Shown here one piece after another: positions 6,789 to 13,810 of a stretch of DNA of 24,445 nt. The stretch is taken from positions 1 through 24,445 of the forward strand of contig NZ_JBHTMU010000051.1 in the NCBI RefSeq assembly GCF_042679605.1, in the 5' to 3' direction. The notes under the pieces were generated by a model. That model ran no database searches. It was not told the DNA's origin and was given only the letters and a program-made list of their open reading frames with translations. Origin of the DNA: Litorisediminicola beolgyonensis (GTDB lineage Bacteria; Pseudomonadota; Alphaproteobacteria; Rhodobacterales; Rhodobacteraceae). Both the position numbers and the translations under genes were made by a program. Positions within the stretch are counted from its first letter, which is position 1, and the number at the start of each line of letters is the position of its first letter.

Positions 6789-7340
6789 ATGTTCTGGAAC
6801 CGCCGCAACTCCGGCAGCATCGCCTTGGGTCCGGACGGCCAGGCCAATCATCTGCTCGCGCTCGTGTCCGGTCAGAGCCGTGACGGTACGTTGTCCTCCA
6901 AGACTCGCATCGCGCCCGGGTTCATGCTCAATTCAGATCCGGCGCTAGGACTGTCCGGGCGGTACGGTTCACCCGAAGGCCGTCTGCTCGAAGTCGATGC
7001 AGAGATGTCCGGTCCCGGGGACTGGATCGCGCTGCATCTCGACTTTCATGCAGGCGATCTCTCCGAGATGGGCGTTCTGGGCTTCGCCCTGCGTGGCGTC
7101 GCGCCGGAGATGATCCTCCTCAGGGCATGCCTGCGTTCCGGCACGCCGGAAGGCTTCGAGGACTGCTTCTTCGACAAGCACATCCTTCTGCATCCCGAGG
7201 AAAGCACCCATCTCGACGCGCTGGCTCTGCCCTATCGAGACCGGCTGCCGGTCACCGCACCTTGGCGGCAGTTGGTGATCTTTCTGCCGACCGAGACGTT
7301 CCGCCTCTCGATCGCGGATCTGCGCGTCTTCCTGGTATGA
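6789..7340 (+). CDS. Beta-rich protein of unknown function, paralogue of the gene at 10351
   Basis: I do not recognise a named family. The 183-residue protein has no signal peptide or membrane segment and is rich in short hydrophobic strands, which suggests a beta-sandwich such as a carbohydrate-binding-like fold (inference). Its last 140 residues align without large gaps to the product of 10351-10854. Anchors are GFMLNSDPA with DFWLSADPQ, GFEDCFFDKHILLHPEE with GHEDVFTPHHLLFTGGE, and VIFLPTETFRL with TLFLHTDHFKA. The start is ATG 6789 with AGGG about 9 bases upstream. It is the first gene of a four-gene operon and its stop overlaps the GT2 start (ATGA), so its product is probably needed with the transferases, perhaps as a glycan-binding or accessory subunit. 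Confidence 0.85.
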   Translation: MFWNRRNSGSIALGPDGQANHLLALVSGQSRDGTLSSKTRIAPGFMLNSDPALGLSGRYGSPEGRLLEVDAEMSGPGDWIALHLDFHAGDLSEMGVLGFALRGVAPEMILLRACLRSGTPEGFEDCFFDKHILLHPEESTHLDALALPYRDRLPVTAPWRQLVIFLPTETFRLSIADLRVFLV

Positions 7341-8311
7341 GTGCTCCCGGACTGACTCTCGCCATTCCCGTGCACGATGACGTGCCGAGCTTGCGTCACC
7401 TGCTGAACCAGGCCAATGCGCTTGAGATCTTCGACCATGTGATCGTGTCCGATGACGGTTCGCGGGAGAAACCGGACCTTCCACGGCGATTGCCCTGCGG
7501 GGCGGGCGTCGAGCTTTTGCGCGAACGGACTGCCCGCGGGGCGGGTCACGCCCGCAACCGCGCGCTGGAGCGTGTCCGCACCAGTCACGTGCTGTTCTTC
7601 GATGCCGACGATGCGCTGACAGAAGAGATCGCGCGGCTTTGGCGCGCGGTGGCCCGCGAGGTCTTTGATTTCTGTCTGTTTCGCCATGCCGACAGCCGGG
7701 TCGCGATCGGCGGGGGCTGGGGACAGTTGCCTGTCGATGACGCACTCTGGCGACTGGCCGACTGTAGCTTCGGCCTGTTGCAGGAGCCATCCCGCGCAGC
7801 GCACGCCCATTTGGCCGAGACCGCGAACTACCCTTGGAACAAGATTTACCGGACCGATTTTCTACGCGCGCATGATCTGCGCTGCACCGAGATCCCGGTC
7901 CATAACGATATCGAGCTGCATTGGGGCTCCTTTGCCGCTGCGGACCGCATCCTGGTCTCGAACAGGGTTTGCGCGCTGCATCGCGTGCCCGAGGACGGCG
8001 CGCGGCTCACGGATCGCCGGGGGCGCGACCGACTTTGCCTCTTCAAAGCGCTCGCCGCCGCTGCCGCGCGCCTGGAGACGGCAGGCGCGGCTGCCGAGCC
8101 GCTCTGGCTTGCCTTCTTTCGGTTCTCGGCAGGGCTGTTCGACTGGGCGCGGAGCCGCATTGATCCCGAGACACTGGCCGCATTCGAGCACGGGATCAGA
8201 GAGTTTCTCACCTGTCATCTGGATGCGCGGCGCTACCACGCGCTTGCCGTGTCCGACCCCATCCTGGCCTTGCGCCTGGCGGATTTGATGGCAAGGACAC
8301 GTGCAGCATGA
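7337..8311 (+). CDS. Family 2 glycosyltransferase
   Basis: This 324-residue protein is a GT-A-fold transferase acting at the cytoplasmic side of glycan assembly. It opens with LTLAIPVHDD, then has VSDDGS (38-42 region) for nucleotide binding and FFDADDAL (88-94) as the DXD metal/nucleotide motif. ARGAGHARNRAL (66-77) and NYPWNKIYR (about 168-176) are further GT2 landmarks. The C-terminus is helical with no membrane segment. Donor and acceptor cannot be inferred. ATG 7337 overlaps the stop of the previous gene by 4 bases; the frame is open further upstream, but only from here does it look like a GT2. The next gene also starts by ATGA overlap. Confidence 0.9.
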   Translation: MSAPGLTLAIPVHDDVPSLRHLLNQANALEIFDHVIVSDDGSREKPDLPRRLPCGAGVELLRERTARGAGHARNRALERVRTSHVLFFDADDALTEEIARLWRAVAREVFDFCLFRHADSRVAIGGGWGQLPVDDALWRLADCSFGLLQEPSRAAHAHLAETANYPWNKIYRTDFLRAHDLRCTEIPVHNDIELHWGSFAAADRILVSNRVCALHRVPEDGARLTDRRGRDRLCLFKALAAAAARLETAGAAAEPLWLAFFRFSAGLFDWARSRIDPETLAAFEHGIREFLTCHLDARRYHALAVSDPILALRLADLMARTRAA

Positions 8312-9306
8312 CCCTGACTTTTCTGATGCTGTGCCGAAACGACGTGGCAAACTTGACGGGCGCGCTGCAACGACTTGCGACCGCGATCCGACCCGGCGAC
8401 CGAGTGCTCCTGGCCGATTTCGGGTCGGAAGACGGCACGCTGGCCCGGCTTGAGTCCTTCGCCGCGCGGGAGAGCGCGCAATGTGATGTCTCTCTCATCC
8501 GACTCGATGCTGCCGCTCCACGACAGCCCGCGGCACTGCTTCGGGCCGAAGGAGCCGGGTTCGGGCTATGGTTCACGCCCGAAGAGCGGGTTGTGCCGCA
8601 AGGCGTCGCGGAGCTGCGGCAGTCTCTTGCGGGGGATGCTCCCGACCTAGTGGTCGCCGCGCTGAGCTTTTCCCTGGGACACGGTCTGGCCACTGTGGCT
8701 GCACCGGACACGGTCGAAAGCGTCACCACGGCCGCGTCGATGCAGGCGTTGACGCCAAACCCCGCGCGGCTGGTCCATGCCTGCGACGCAGCGTGGCTCA
8801 AGGACTGGTCGGAGGGCGGGTTCGACACGCTCTGGTCCAACTGGGACACCATACTCGCGACGGCTCGGCATGCTGTGTATGTGGCGACCCCTCTCCTGGC
8901 GCCACCCCTACCCTCCTGCACCGCTCCGGAGGCGCTCTTCTACACCGCGCGGCATCTGACCGACGAGGTGGTCCCGGCAGAAGCGCTGATCTCGCGCTGT
9001 GATGCGGCGCTCTGCTGGGCCGACCCGAGGCGGATCGAGGCGCTTTGCGCCGCAGCGCGCGCCCTTCTGGACGTAGCGCCGGACGCCGCCAACGGGCAGG
9101 GTCCGACGTCGGAGCTTCTTCGCATCATTCAGGCCGGATCCCCGGCGGACACGCGGGCCTTTCTGGCATGGCATGCCAGCTGCCGCGGCCGGGCGATCAG
9201 CGATGCGCTCGCCACGGGCCTTGCAAAGCAACAGCTTCATCTCGAAGCCGCATTGCCGGGGCCGGATTATTTCGACGAACTCTACGCGCGGCTCTGGAAC
9301 GGATGA
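8308..9306 (+). CDS. Divergent glycosyltransferase-2-like protein without a DXD motif
   Basis: The 332-residue protein begins like a GT2 enzyme: TFLMLCRNDVANL (3-16) and LLADFGSEDGT (34-44), matching the usual VDDGSTDGT nucleotide-binding turn with changes. Where a DXD would follow, the sequence reads LWFTPEERV, without the aspartates. The C-terminal half is helical and unrecognised. It may be an inactive transferase that acts as a partner of the neighbouring enzymes, or a metal-independent one. ATG 8308 overlaps the preceding stop, and its own stop overlaps the next start, so it is made in step with both neighbouring transferases. Confidence 0.8.
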   Translation: MTLTFLMLCRNDVANLTGALQRLATAIRPGDRVLLADFGSEDGTLARLESFAARESAQCDVSLIRLDAAAPRQPAALLRAEGAGFGLWFTPEERVVPQGVAELRQSLAGDAPDLVVAALSFSLGHGLATVAAPDTVESVTTAASMQALTPNPARLVHACDAAWLKDWSEGGFDTLWSNWDTILATARHAVYVATPLLAPPLPSCTAPEALFYTARHLTDEVVPAEALISRCDAALCWADPRRIEALCAAARALLDVAPDAANGQGPTSELLRIIQAGSPADTRAFLAWHASCRGRAISDALATGLAKQQLHLEAALPGPDYFDELYARLWNG

Positions 9307-10337
9307 TCCGGGTCTTTGCCAGCGGCGCCCATATTCGCCGCACGCCGCTCAGTTACCCCGCTCTCGCGCCGCTCTTCGAAGGCAAGATCGCTTTGGTGTC
9401 GCGTCCCGAAGAGGCCGATCTTTATGTCTTCGCGCATGTGCTCGATATCAATCAGGCCTCCCGCGCGGTGGTCGAAGACTGGCGGCTGCGTCGCCGCCCT
9501 GTCGTCCTTCTGTCGGAAGAACCCTTCTGGGATACGATCTGGGGGGCGCGCCCGCTCGACCGGCAGATCATCGTCGAGACCGAGTATGGCGCGCTTCCTG
9601 TCCTCCAGCTCAGTCATCAAACCTGCCCGGATCTCTTCGCCTTTGAACACATTCCGTATTACGTCCTCACCGATCACCGCTTCGCCAATGCCTATGCGGC
9701 CCGCTTCGCCCGAAACGCGGCGCGGAGCGCGGCCGCGTGGCGCGCGGATTTCGAAGCGCGGACCGTCGGCATCAGCTTCATGTTCGAGCGCCGTCCCGAA
9801 CCGCATCATCATCGCCACTGGCCGGAAGGCGACCTGACCGGGCTCTGTGCCTGGCGCACCGAACTTGCGATCGCGTGCCCGGACGAGATCACCGAACGGC
9901 TCGGCCGAAGCTGGCATGGCGGCCAGAGGCGTCAAGCCGCACCGGATTGGCATATCGACAAGCTGGTGATCCTCGATGGACGGGCCCGCATCATCGGCGC
10001 ACTCGAGAACACGCACCAACCGCTCTATCTGACGGAAAAGCTCTTCGACGCTTTCGCCTGCGGCGGGTTGCCGCTGTATTATGCCTCTCCCGGACATCGG
10101 CTGCACCAGCTCGACCTGCCCAGCGAGAGCTGGATCAACCTTTTTGGCCTCTCTCCGGAAGAGGCGCGGGACAAGGTCCTGTCCCAGGACTTCTCGATGA
10201 CAGTCTTTGAGGCCTACCGGGCCACTCAAGAGCGGTTGCGAGCGCTCCTCACAACAGACGCACATTGGCAGGAGGAGCGCGCCAGACTTGGCGCCGCCCT
10301 GCCCCGGGCGCTCGCGCAAACGCTCGAAGCGGCGTGA
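9303..10337 (+). CDS. GT10-like (alpha-1,3-fucosyltransferase family) glycosyltransferase
   Basis: The C-terminal half carries the fucosyltransferase signature: GALENTHQPLYLTEKLFDAF (232-251), then CGGLPLYYASPGH (253-265), corresponding to the family's FENS...YVTEKL...A...P...GSP pattern. E235, N236, Y242, T244, E245 and K246 are the key conserved positions. The N-terminal half (about 1-150) is the acceptor-side domain and is poorly conserved, as in other GT10 enzymes; there is no membrane anchor. At 344 residues the length is plausible. GT10 enzymes transfer L-fucose from GDP-fucose, and gmd, fcl and manC in this window supply that donor. The ATG at 9303 overlaps the previous stop (ATGA); an upstream in-frame extension is a shadow. 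The gene ends the operon, 13 bases from a convergent gene. Confidence 0.82.
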   Translation: MIRVFASGAHIRRTPLSYPALAPLFEGKIALVSRPEEADLYVFAHVLDINQASRAVVEDWRLRRRPVVLLSEEPFWDTIWGARPLDRQIIVETEYGALPVLQLSHQTCPDLFAFEHIPYYVLTDHRFANAYAARFARNAARSAAAWRADFEARTVGISFMFERRPEPHHHRHWPEGDLTGLCAWRTELAIACPDEITERLGRSWHGGQRRQAAPDWHIDKLVILDGRARIIGALENTHQPLYLTEKLFDAFACGGLPLYYASPGHRLHQLDLPSESWINLFGLSPEEARDKVLSQDFSMTVFEAYRATQERLRALLTTDAHWQEERARLGAALPRALAQTLEAA

Positions 10338-10350
10338 AAGCAGGCTGAGC

Positions 10351-10854
10351 TCAGTCCAGCCGGACAGACGCCAGGTTCAGAAACTCCGCTTTGAAGTGAT
10401 CGGTGTGAAGAAACAACGTCACTTCGATCCGCTGGGCGGTCTCGAGTCGAGCCGAATCGACCGGGATCTCCGCCGTCATCTCCTGCTCTCCGCCGGTAAA
10501 GAGCAGATGGTGCGGGGTAAAGACATCCTCGTGGCCAGCCGGACGGACATGGCGGAAGCTCGGATGACAGGCGAAGAAGCCCTCAGACCGTGCGTGGATA
10601 TGAAAACCGAAACGTCCGGCCCCACGCCAGCGATCGACCGGTTCGCGCCAGGCCAGGCAGACCCAGCGCGCCGTATCACCGTCAGCCAGTTCCAGACGCA
10701 TGCCCCGGTCTGTCGGAGCCACCGAAAACCGCGCACGGCTCTGAGGATCCGCAGAGAGCCAGAAATCTTCGAACAGATTGGTATGCCCGTAGAGATCTGA
10801 CATTGGCCGCAGACCGGAGAGAGTTTTCAACATGTAGGTGCGGCCGTCGCTCAC
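10351..10854 (-). CDS. Beta-rich protein of unknown function, paralogue of the gene at 6789
   Basis: The 167-residue protein is not from a family I can name. It aligns along most of its length with the first gene of the glycosyltransferase operon: DFWLSADP, then GRFGFHIHARSEGFF, GHEDVFTPHHLLF and VTLFLHTDHFKAEF match the other protein in order. It is rich in predicted beta-strands with aromatic residues typical of sugar-binding faces (inference). It starts with GTG at 10854, overlapping the gmd stop as GTGA and preceded 7 bases upstream by a perfect GGAGG site, so it is translationally coupled to gmd. It is convergent with the GT10-like gene. Confidence 0.83.
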   Translation of the reverse strand: MSDGRTYMLKTLSGLRPMSDLYGHTNLFEDFWLSADPQSRARFSVAPTDRGMRLELADGDTARWVCLAWREPVDRWRGAGRFGFHIHARSEGFFACHPSFRHVRPAGHEDVFTPHHLLFTGGEQEMTAEIPVDSARLETAQRIEVTLFLHTDHFKAEFLNLASVRLD

Positions 10855-11975
10855 CGCTCATCCTCCAACGAGATCGGCACGTCATAGCCATGCGTCAGCA
10901 ACAGCGCGTGGCGCTGCGCGACCGAGAGGTCGGCAGCAACCATCTCGGAGCACATCTCGCGGGCGGTGATCTCAGGCTCCCAGCCCAGTTCCGATTTGGC
11001 CTTGGAGGGATCGCCCAGAAGCGTCTCGACCTCGGCCGGTCGGAAATAGCGCGGGTCGATCCGCACGATCACGTCGCCCGGCCGCACAGCGGGAGCGAAA
11101 TCGCCCTCGACAGACGTGACGGTGCCGATTTCCTCGACGCCTTCACCGGAAAACGCCAAGCTTATTCCGAGGTCCGAGGCTGCCCAGGTAATGAACTCGC
11201 GCACGGAGTATTGCTGCCCCGTGGCGATGACGAAATCCTGTGGCGTTTCCTGCTGGAGCATCATCCACTGCATCCGCACGTAGTCCTTGGCATGGCCCCA
11301 GTCGCGCAAGGCATCGATATTGCCCATGTAGAGACAGTCTTCATGCCCCTGAGCGATATTCGCGAGCCCACGAGTGATCTTGCGCGTGACGAAGGTCTCA
11401 CCCCGACGCGGGCTCTCGTGATTGAAGAGAATCCCGTTGCAGGCATACATTCCGTAGGCTTCGCGGTAGTTCACGCAAATCCAATAGGCATACATCTTGG
11501 CAACCGCATAGGGCGACCGCGGATGAAACGGCGTGGTTTCGCGCTGGGGAATTTCCTGCACCAGACCGTAAAGCTCCGAGGTAGACGCCTGGTAGAACCT
11601 AGTGGTCTTCTCCATCCCGAGAAACCGGATCGCCTCGAGCAGGCGAAGGGTTCCGATCGCGTCGACATCGGCGGTGTATTCCGGGGCTTCGAAGCTCACC
11701 GCGACATGGCTCTGGGCCCCGAGATTGTAGACCTCATCGGGGCGCACCTCGCTGAGAATGCGCGTCAGGTTCGAGGTATCGGTCAGATCACCATAGTGCA
11801 GCTTGAGCTTGGGCCGCGTTTCGTGCGGATCCTGGTAGACATGGTCGATCCGCTGGGTGTTGAAGGACGAGGCGCGGCGCTTGATGCCATGCACCTCGTA
11901 GCCTTTTTCCAGCAGAAACTCGGCGAGGTAGGAGCCGTCCTGGCCGGTAATCCCTGTGATGAGAGCTTTCTTCAT
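10851..11975 (-). CDS. gmd: GDP-mannose 4,6-dehydratase
   Basis: This 374-residue short-chain dehydrogenase/reductase converts GDP-D-mannose to GDP-4-dehydro-6-deoxy-D-mannose with NADP+, the first committed step to GDP-L-fucose. Visible motifs are GITGQDG (8-14), the Gmd hallmark RRASSFNTQRIDH (33-45), STSELYG (131-137) with T132/E134, and YAVAK (Y156, K160). The length matches the family. The start at ATG 11975 fits the Rossmann strand MKKALITG although its ribosome-binding site is weak (AGG close by); the open frame continues upstream without homology. It lies 43 bases after the WcbI-sulfotransferase gene and is coupled to the downstream paralogue by a GTGA overlap. Fcl, the next enzyme, is about 5 kb away on the other strand. 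Confidence 0.97.
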   Translation of the reverse strand: MKKALITGITGQDGSYLAEFLLEKGYEVHGIKRRASSFNTQRIDHVYQDPHETRPKLKLHYGDLTDTSNLTRILSEVRPDEVYNLGAQSHVAVSFEAPEYTADVDAIGTLRLLEAIRFLGMEKTTRFYQASTSELYGLVQEIPQRETTPFHPRSPYAVAKMYAYWICVNYREAYGMYACNGILFNHESPRRGETFVTRKITRGLANIAQGHEDCLYMGNIDALRDWGHAKDYVRMQWMMLQQETPQDFVIATGQQYSVREFITWAASDLGISLAFSGEGVEEIGTVTSVEGDFAPAVRPGDVIVRIDPRYFRPAEVETLLGDPSKAKSELGWEPEITAREMCSEMVAADLSVAQRHALLLTHGYDVPISLEDER

Positions 11976-12018
11976 GAGGCCTACATATTTGAAGGTTCGA
12001 GAGTGCTTTGGCTTTTCG

Positions 12019-13791
12019 TCAGTCAAGCATCCATTCGTAGCGCGTTCCACGCATTTGGTCTTCTAGGATGTCGTAATTACTTAGTTCATTTTTCAGGCTA
12101 CCACCGGTCTTGGAAAGACGCGGCGAGGCAGGCTGAAAGTCAAGACCTAGGAAATTAAGAACTTTGCGATAGGCTTGGGTTGGATCCTCAGAGATATCAT
12201 CTTCATACCAAAGCTCTAGATAGCGGATACCGACGCTGTGAAAATTCCGTAAATACTGATCTTCGCGTTCAAGTGCCTTATCAATCAACTCTGGAAAGGT
12301 CGCTGCGCGTTGACCTGTGTCAAAATCAACAAGATTCTTGAAATCAAGCTTAAAAGTTTTAGTCCTGTAAGTCATATCGTCACCGGATAGGTGATAGGTC
12401 TTAGTCTGCGCAGCCTTGTGAACGCTGCAAATCCGCTTAAGCACGTTACGACGACGCAAAACAACGTGACGATATTGCGCAGGATCAGTGTAAGCCTTGG
12501 CGTAATCGATCAGATTACAGCTGGGGTTTTGAAGGAAATTCATAAGCTTGATTTCATGCCCAACAATCTCATTAGGCTGACCTTCACGAATCTTGGCAAC
12601 CTCCTCCGCGATCATTTTCGACATCTGCTCGCGCGTGAAATTATACGTCGACTTGTCTCGGATCCACTTTAAAGAAAAATATTCATCCAACCAGGTGATG
12701 CGTGAGTGGCTTTTAAGAAGCTGGGCCAAAACAGTCGAACCGCTGCGACCAAGATGCGTCATTATAAGCTGTTGTGGATCAGTGGTCATATTGCGTTTGA
12801 CCTTACTCGTTTTCATTTGATGTCTATCAGAGCTCCTCTGGGAATTTTCCACTTTCCGCACACTTGGCGTATCGATAGTTTTCAAGTTGTTTTGAACATA
12901 GTGTGGAGTAACTATTGAGAACCCTTCTGGAGCTCGATCCTTTAAGAAGAATTCGGCACTCAGTCGAGCAAAATCTTCAATGTTTAGGAATGCTTCACCC
13001 ATACGCTTCGGCTGCTTGAAGCGGTTTTTCGTAGGCCGCGGCAAACCAAGAATTTCAGCGACCGCCGCATGCATAGGCCAATAGGCGTCCGCATAGAGAT
13101 TATGCTGAGCGGGCGTTATCAAAACGCCATCAACAGCTTGCCCTGTCAGTCGAAAAATTGCTTGTCTTGCAATATGAGATATCAAGCCTTCGGCTGGATG
13201 ATTGAAAGATAAGAATTGCTCGGAAATCGAGCCATCAGCAGTCGCTCTTTCTATAAAATCACTTAGCGTTATATCACAACTCGCCTCGCGCACTTTCAAT
13301 TCATTTAAGCTGGCTTGCCATACTGCCTTTACATCAAGCTGTTCAAATGTCGTTCCGCTTGCGTAACGCTGCGTCGTTTCGTCTACGCTTAACCCCGATT
13401 GCACATCCGCCAACACTAACGCGCTGTGATAATCGCCTAGAACGGCTGTAGAGCGCGCGATTTCGGATTGGTAGTTCAGGTAGACCATGTCTGGCGTCAG
13501 ACCTGAAAAGAAAGGGGTTGGCAGGATTAGCAGCCGATCACCCAAGCGCTCGCGCAGCATTTGAGTCGCCAAAGGGCCTGCCCATTCAGCGTGCTCAATT
13601 GTCACTATCGCGTCGAATTGATCTAGCTTTTCGGACAGTCGGCTGCGCTCTTCCTTTGACATGCTGTAGAGTTCCGCAGACTGCACAGTGCCAAACATCC
13701 CCGACGAACGCAGCGCAAGAGCGATGCTATGATGCGTGCAATTCGCCAGAACGAGAATGCGCCTGTTTGTCGAAGCAACCAACTGTGGCAT
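12019..13791 (-). CDS. Fusion protein: WcbI-like polysaccharide-modifying domain plus sulfotransferase domain
   Basis: The N-terminal part (about 11-300) resembles the capsule protein WcbI: ILVLANCTHHSIALAL near the start (12-27), then LPTPFFSGLTPDMVYL (90-105) and a helical remainder. WcbI proteins are implicated in polysaccharide acetyl-type modification. After a polar linker (about 300-335) comes a sulfotransferase domain (about 336-590). The PAPS 5'-phosphosulfate loop is THLGRSGSTVLAQLL (345-359), and the 3'-phosphate motif is HVVLRRRNVLKRICSVHKA (442-460). ATG 13791 is chosen, 19 bases past the preceding stop with AAGGAAAG upstream; ATG 13824 is an alternative. The gene is far less GC-rich than ugd, kdsA or manC. 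It likely transfers sulfate to the glycan; domain assignment of the N-terminal half is less certain. Confidence 0.85.
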   Translation of the reverse strand: MPQLVASTNRRILVLANCTHHSIALALRSSGMFGTVQSAELYSMSKEERSRLSEKLDQFDAIVTIEHAEWAGPLATQMLRERLGDRLLILPTPFFSGLTPDMVYLNYQSEIARSTAVLGDYHSALVLADVQSGLSVDETTQRYASGTTFEQLDVKAVWQASLNELKVREASCDITLSDFIERATADGSISEQFLSFNHPAEGLISHIARQAIFRLTGQAVDGVLITPAQHNLYADAYWPMHAAVAEILGLPRPTKNRFKQPKRMGEAFLNIEDFARLSAEFFLKDRAPEGFSIVTPHYVQNNLKTIDTPSVRKVENSQRSSDRHQMKTSKVKRNMTTDPQQLIMTHLGRSGSTVLAQLLKSHSRITWLDEYFSLKWIRDKSTYNFTREQMSKMIAEEVAKIREGQPNEIVGHEIKLMNFLQNPSCNLIDYAKAYTDPAQYRHVVLRRRNVLKRICSVHKAAQTKTYHLSGDDMTYRTKTFKLDFKNLVDFDTGQRAATFPELIDKALEREDQYLRNFHSVGIRYLELWYEDDISEDPTQAYRKVLNFLGLDFQPASPRLSKTGGSLKNELSNYDILEDQMRGTRYEWMLD

Positions 13792-13810
13792 AGAGCGGTT
13801 CTTTCCTTGT

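Noticed and set aside
10590..12158. 522-codon plus-strand frame antisense to gmd
   Set aside because: gmd and its coupled neighbour are well supported on the minus strand.
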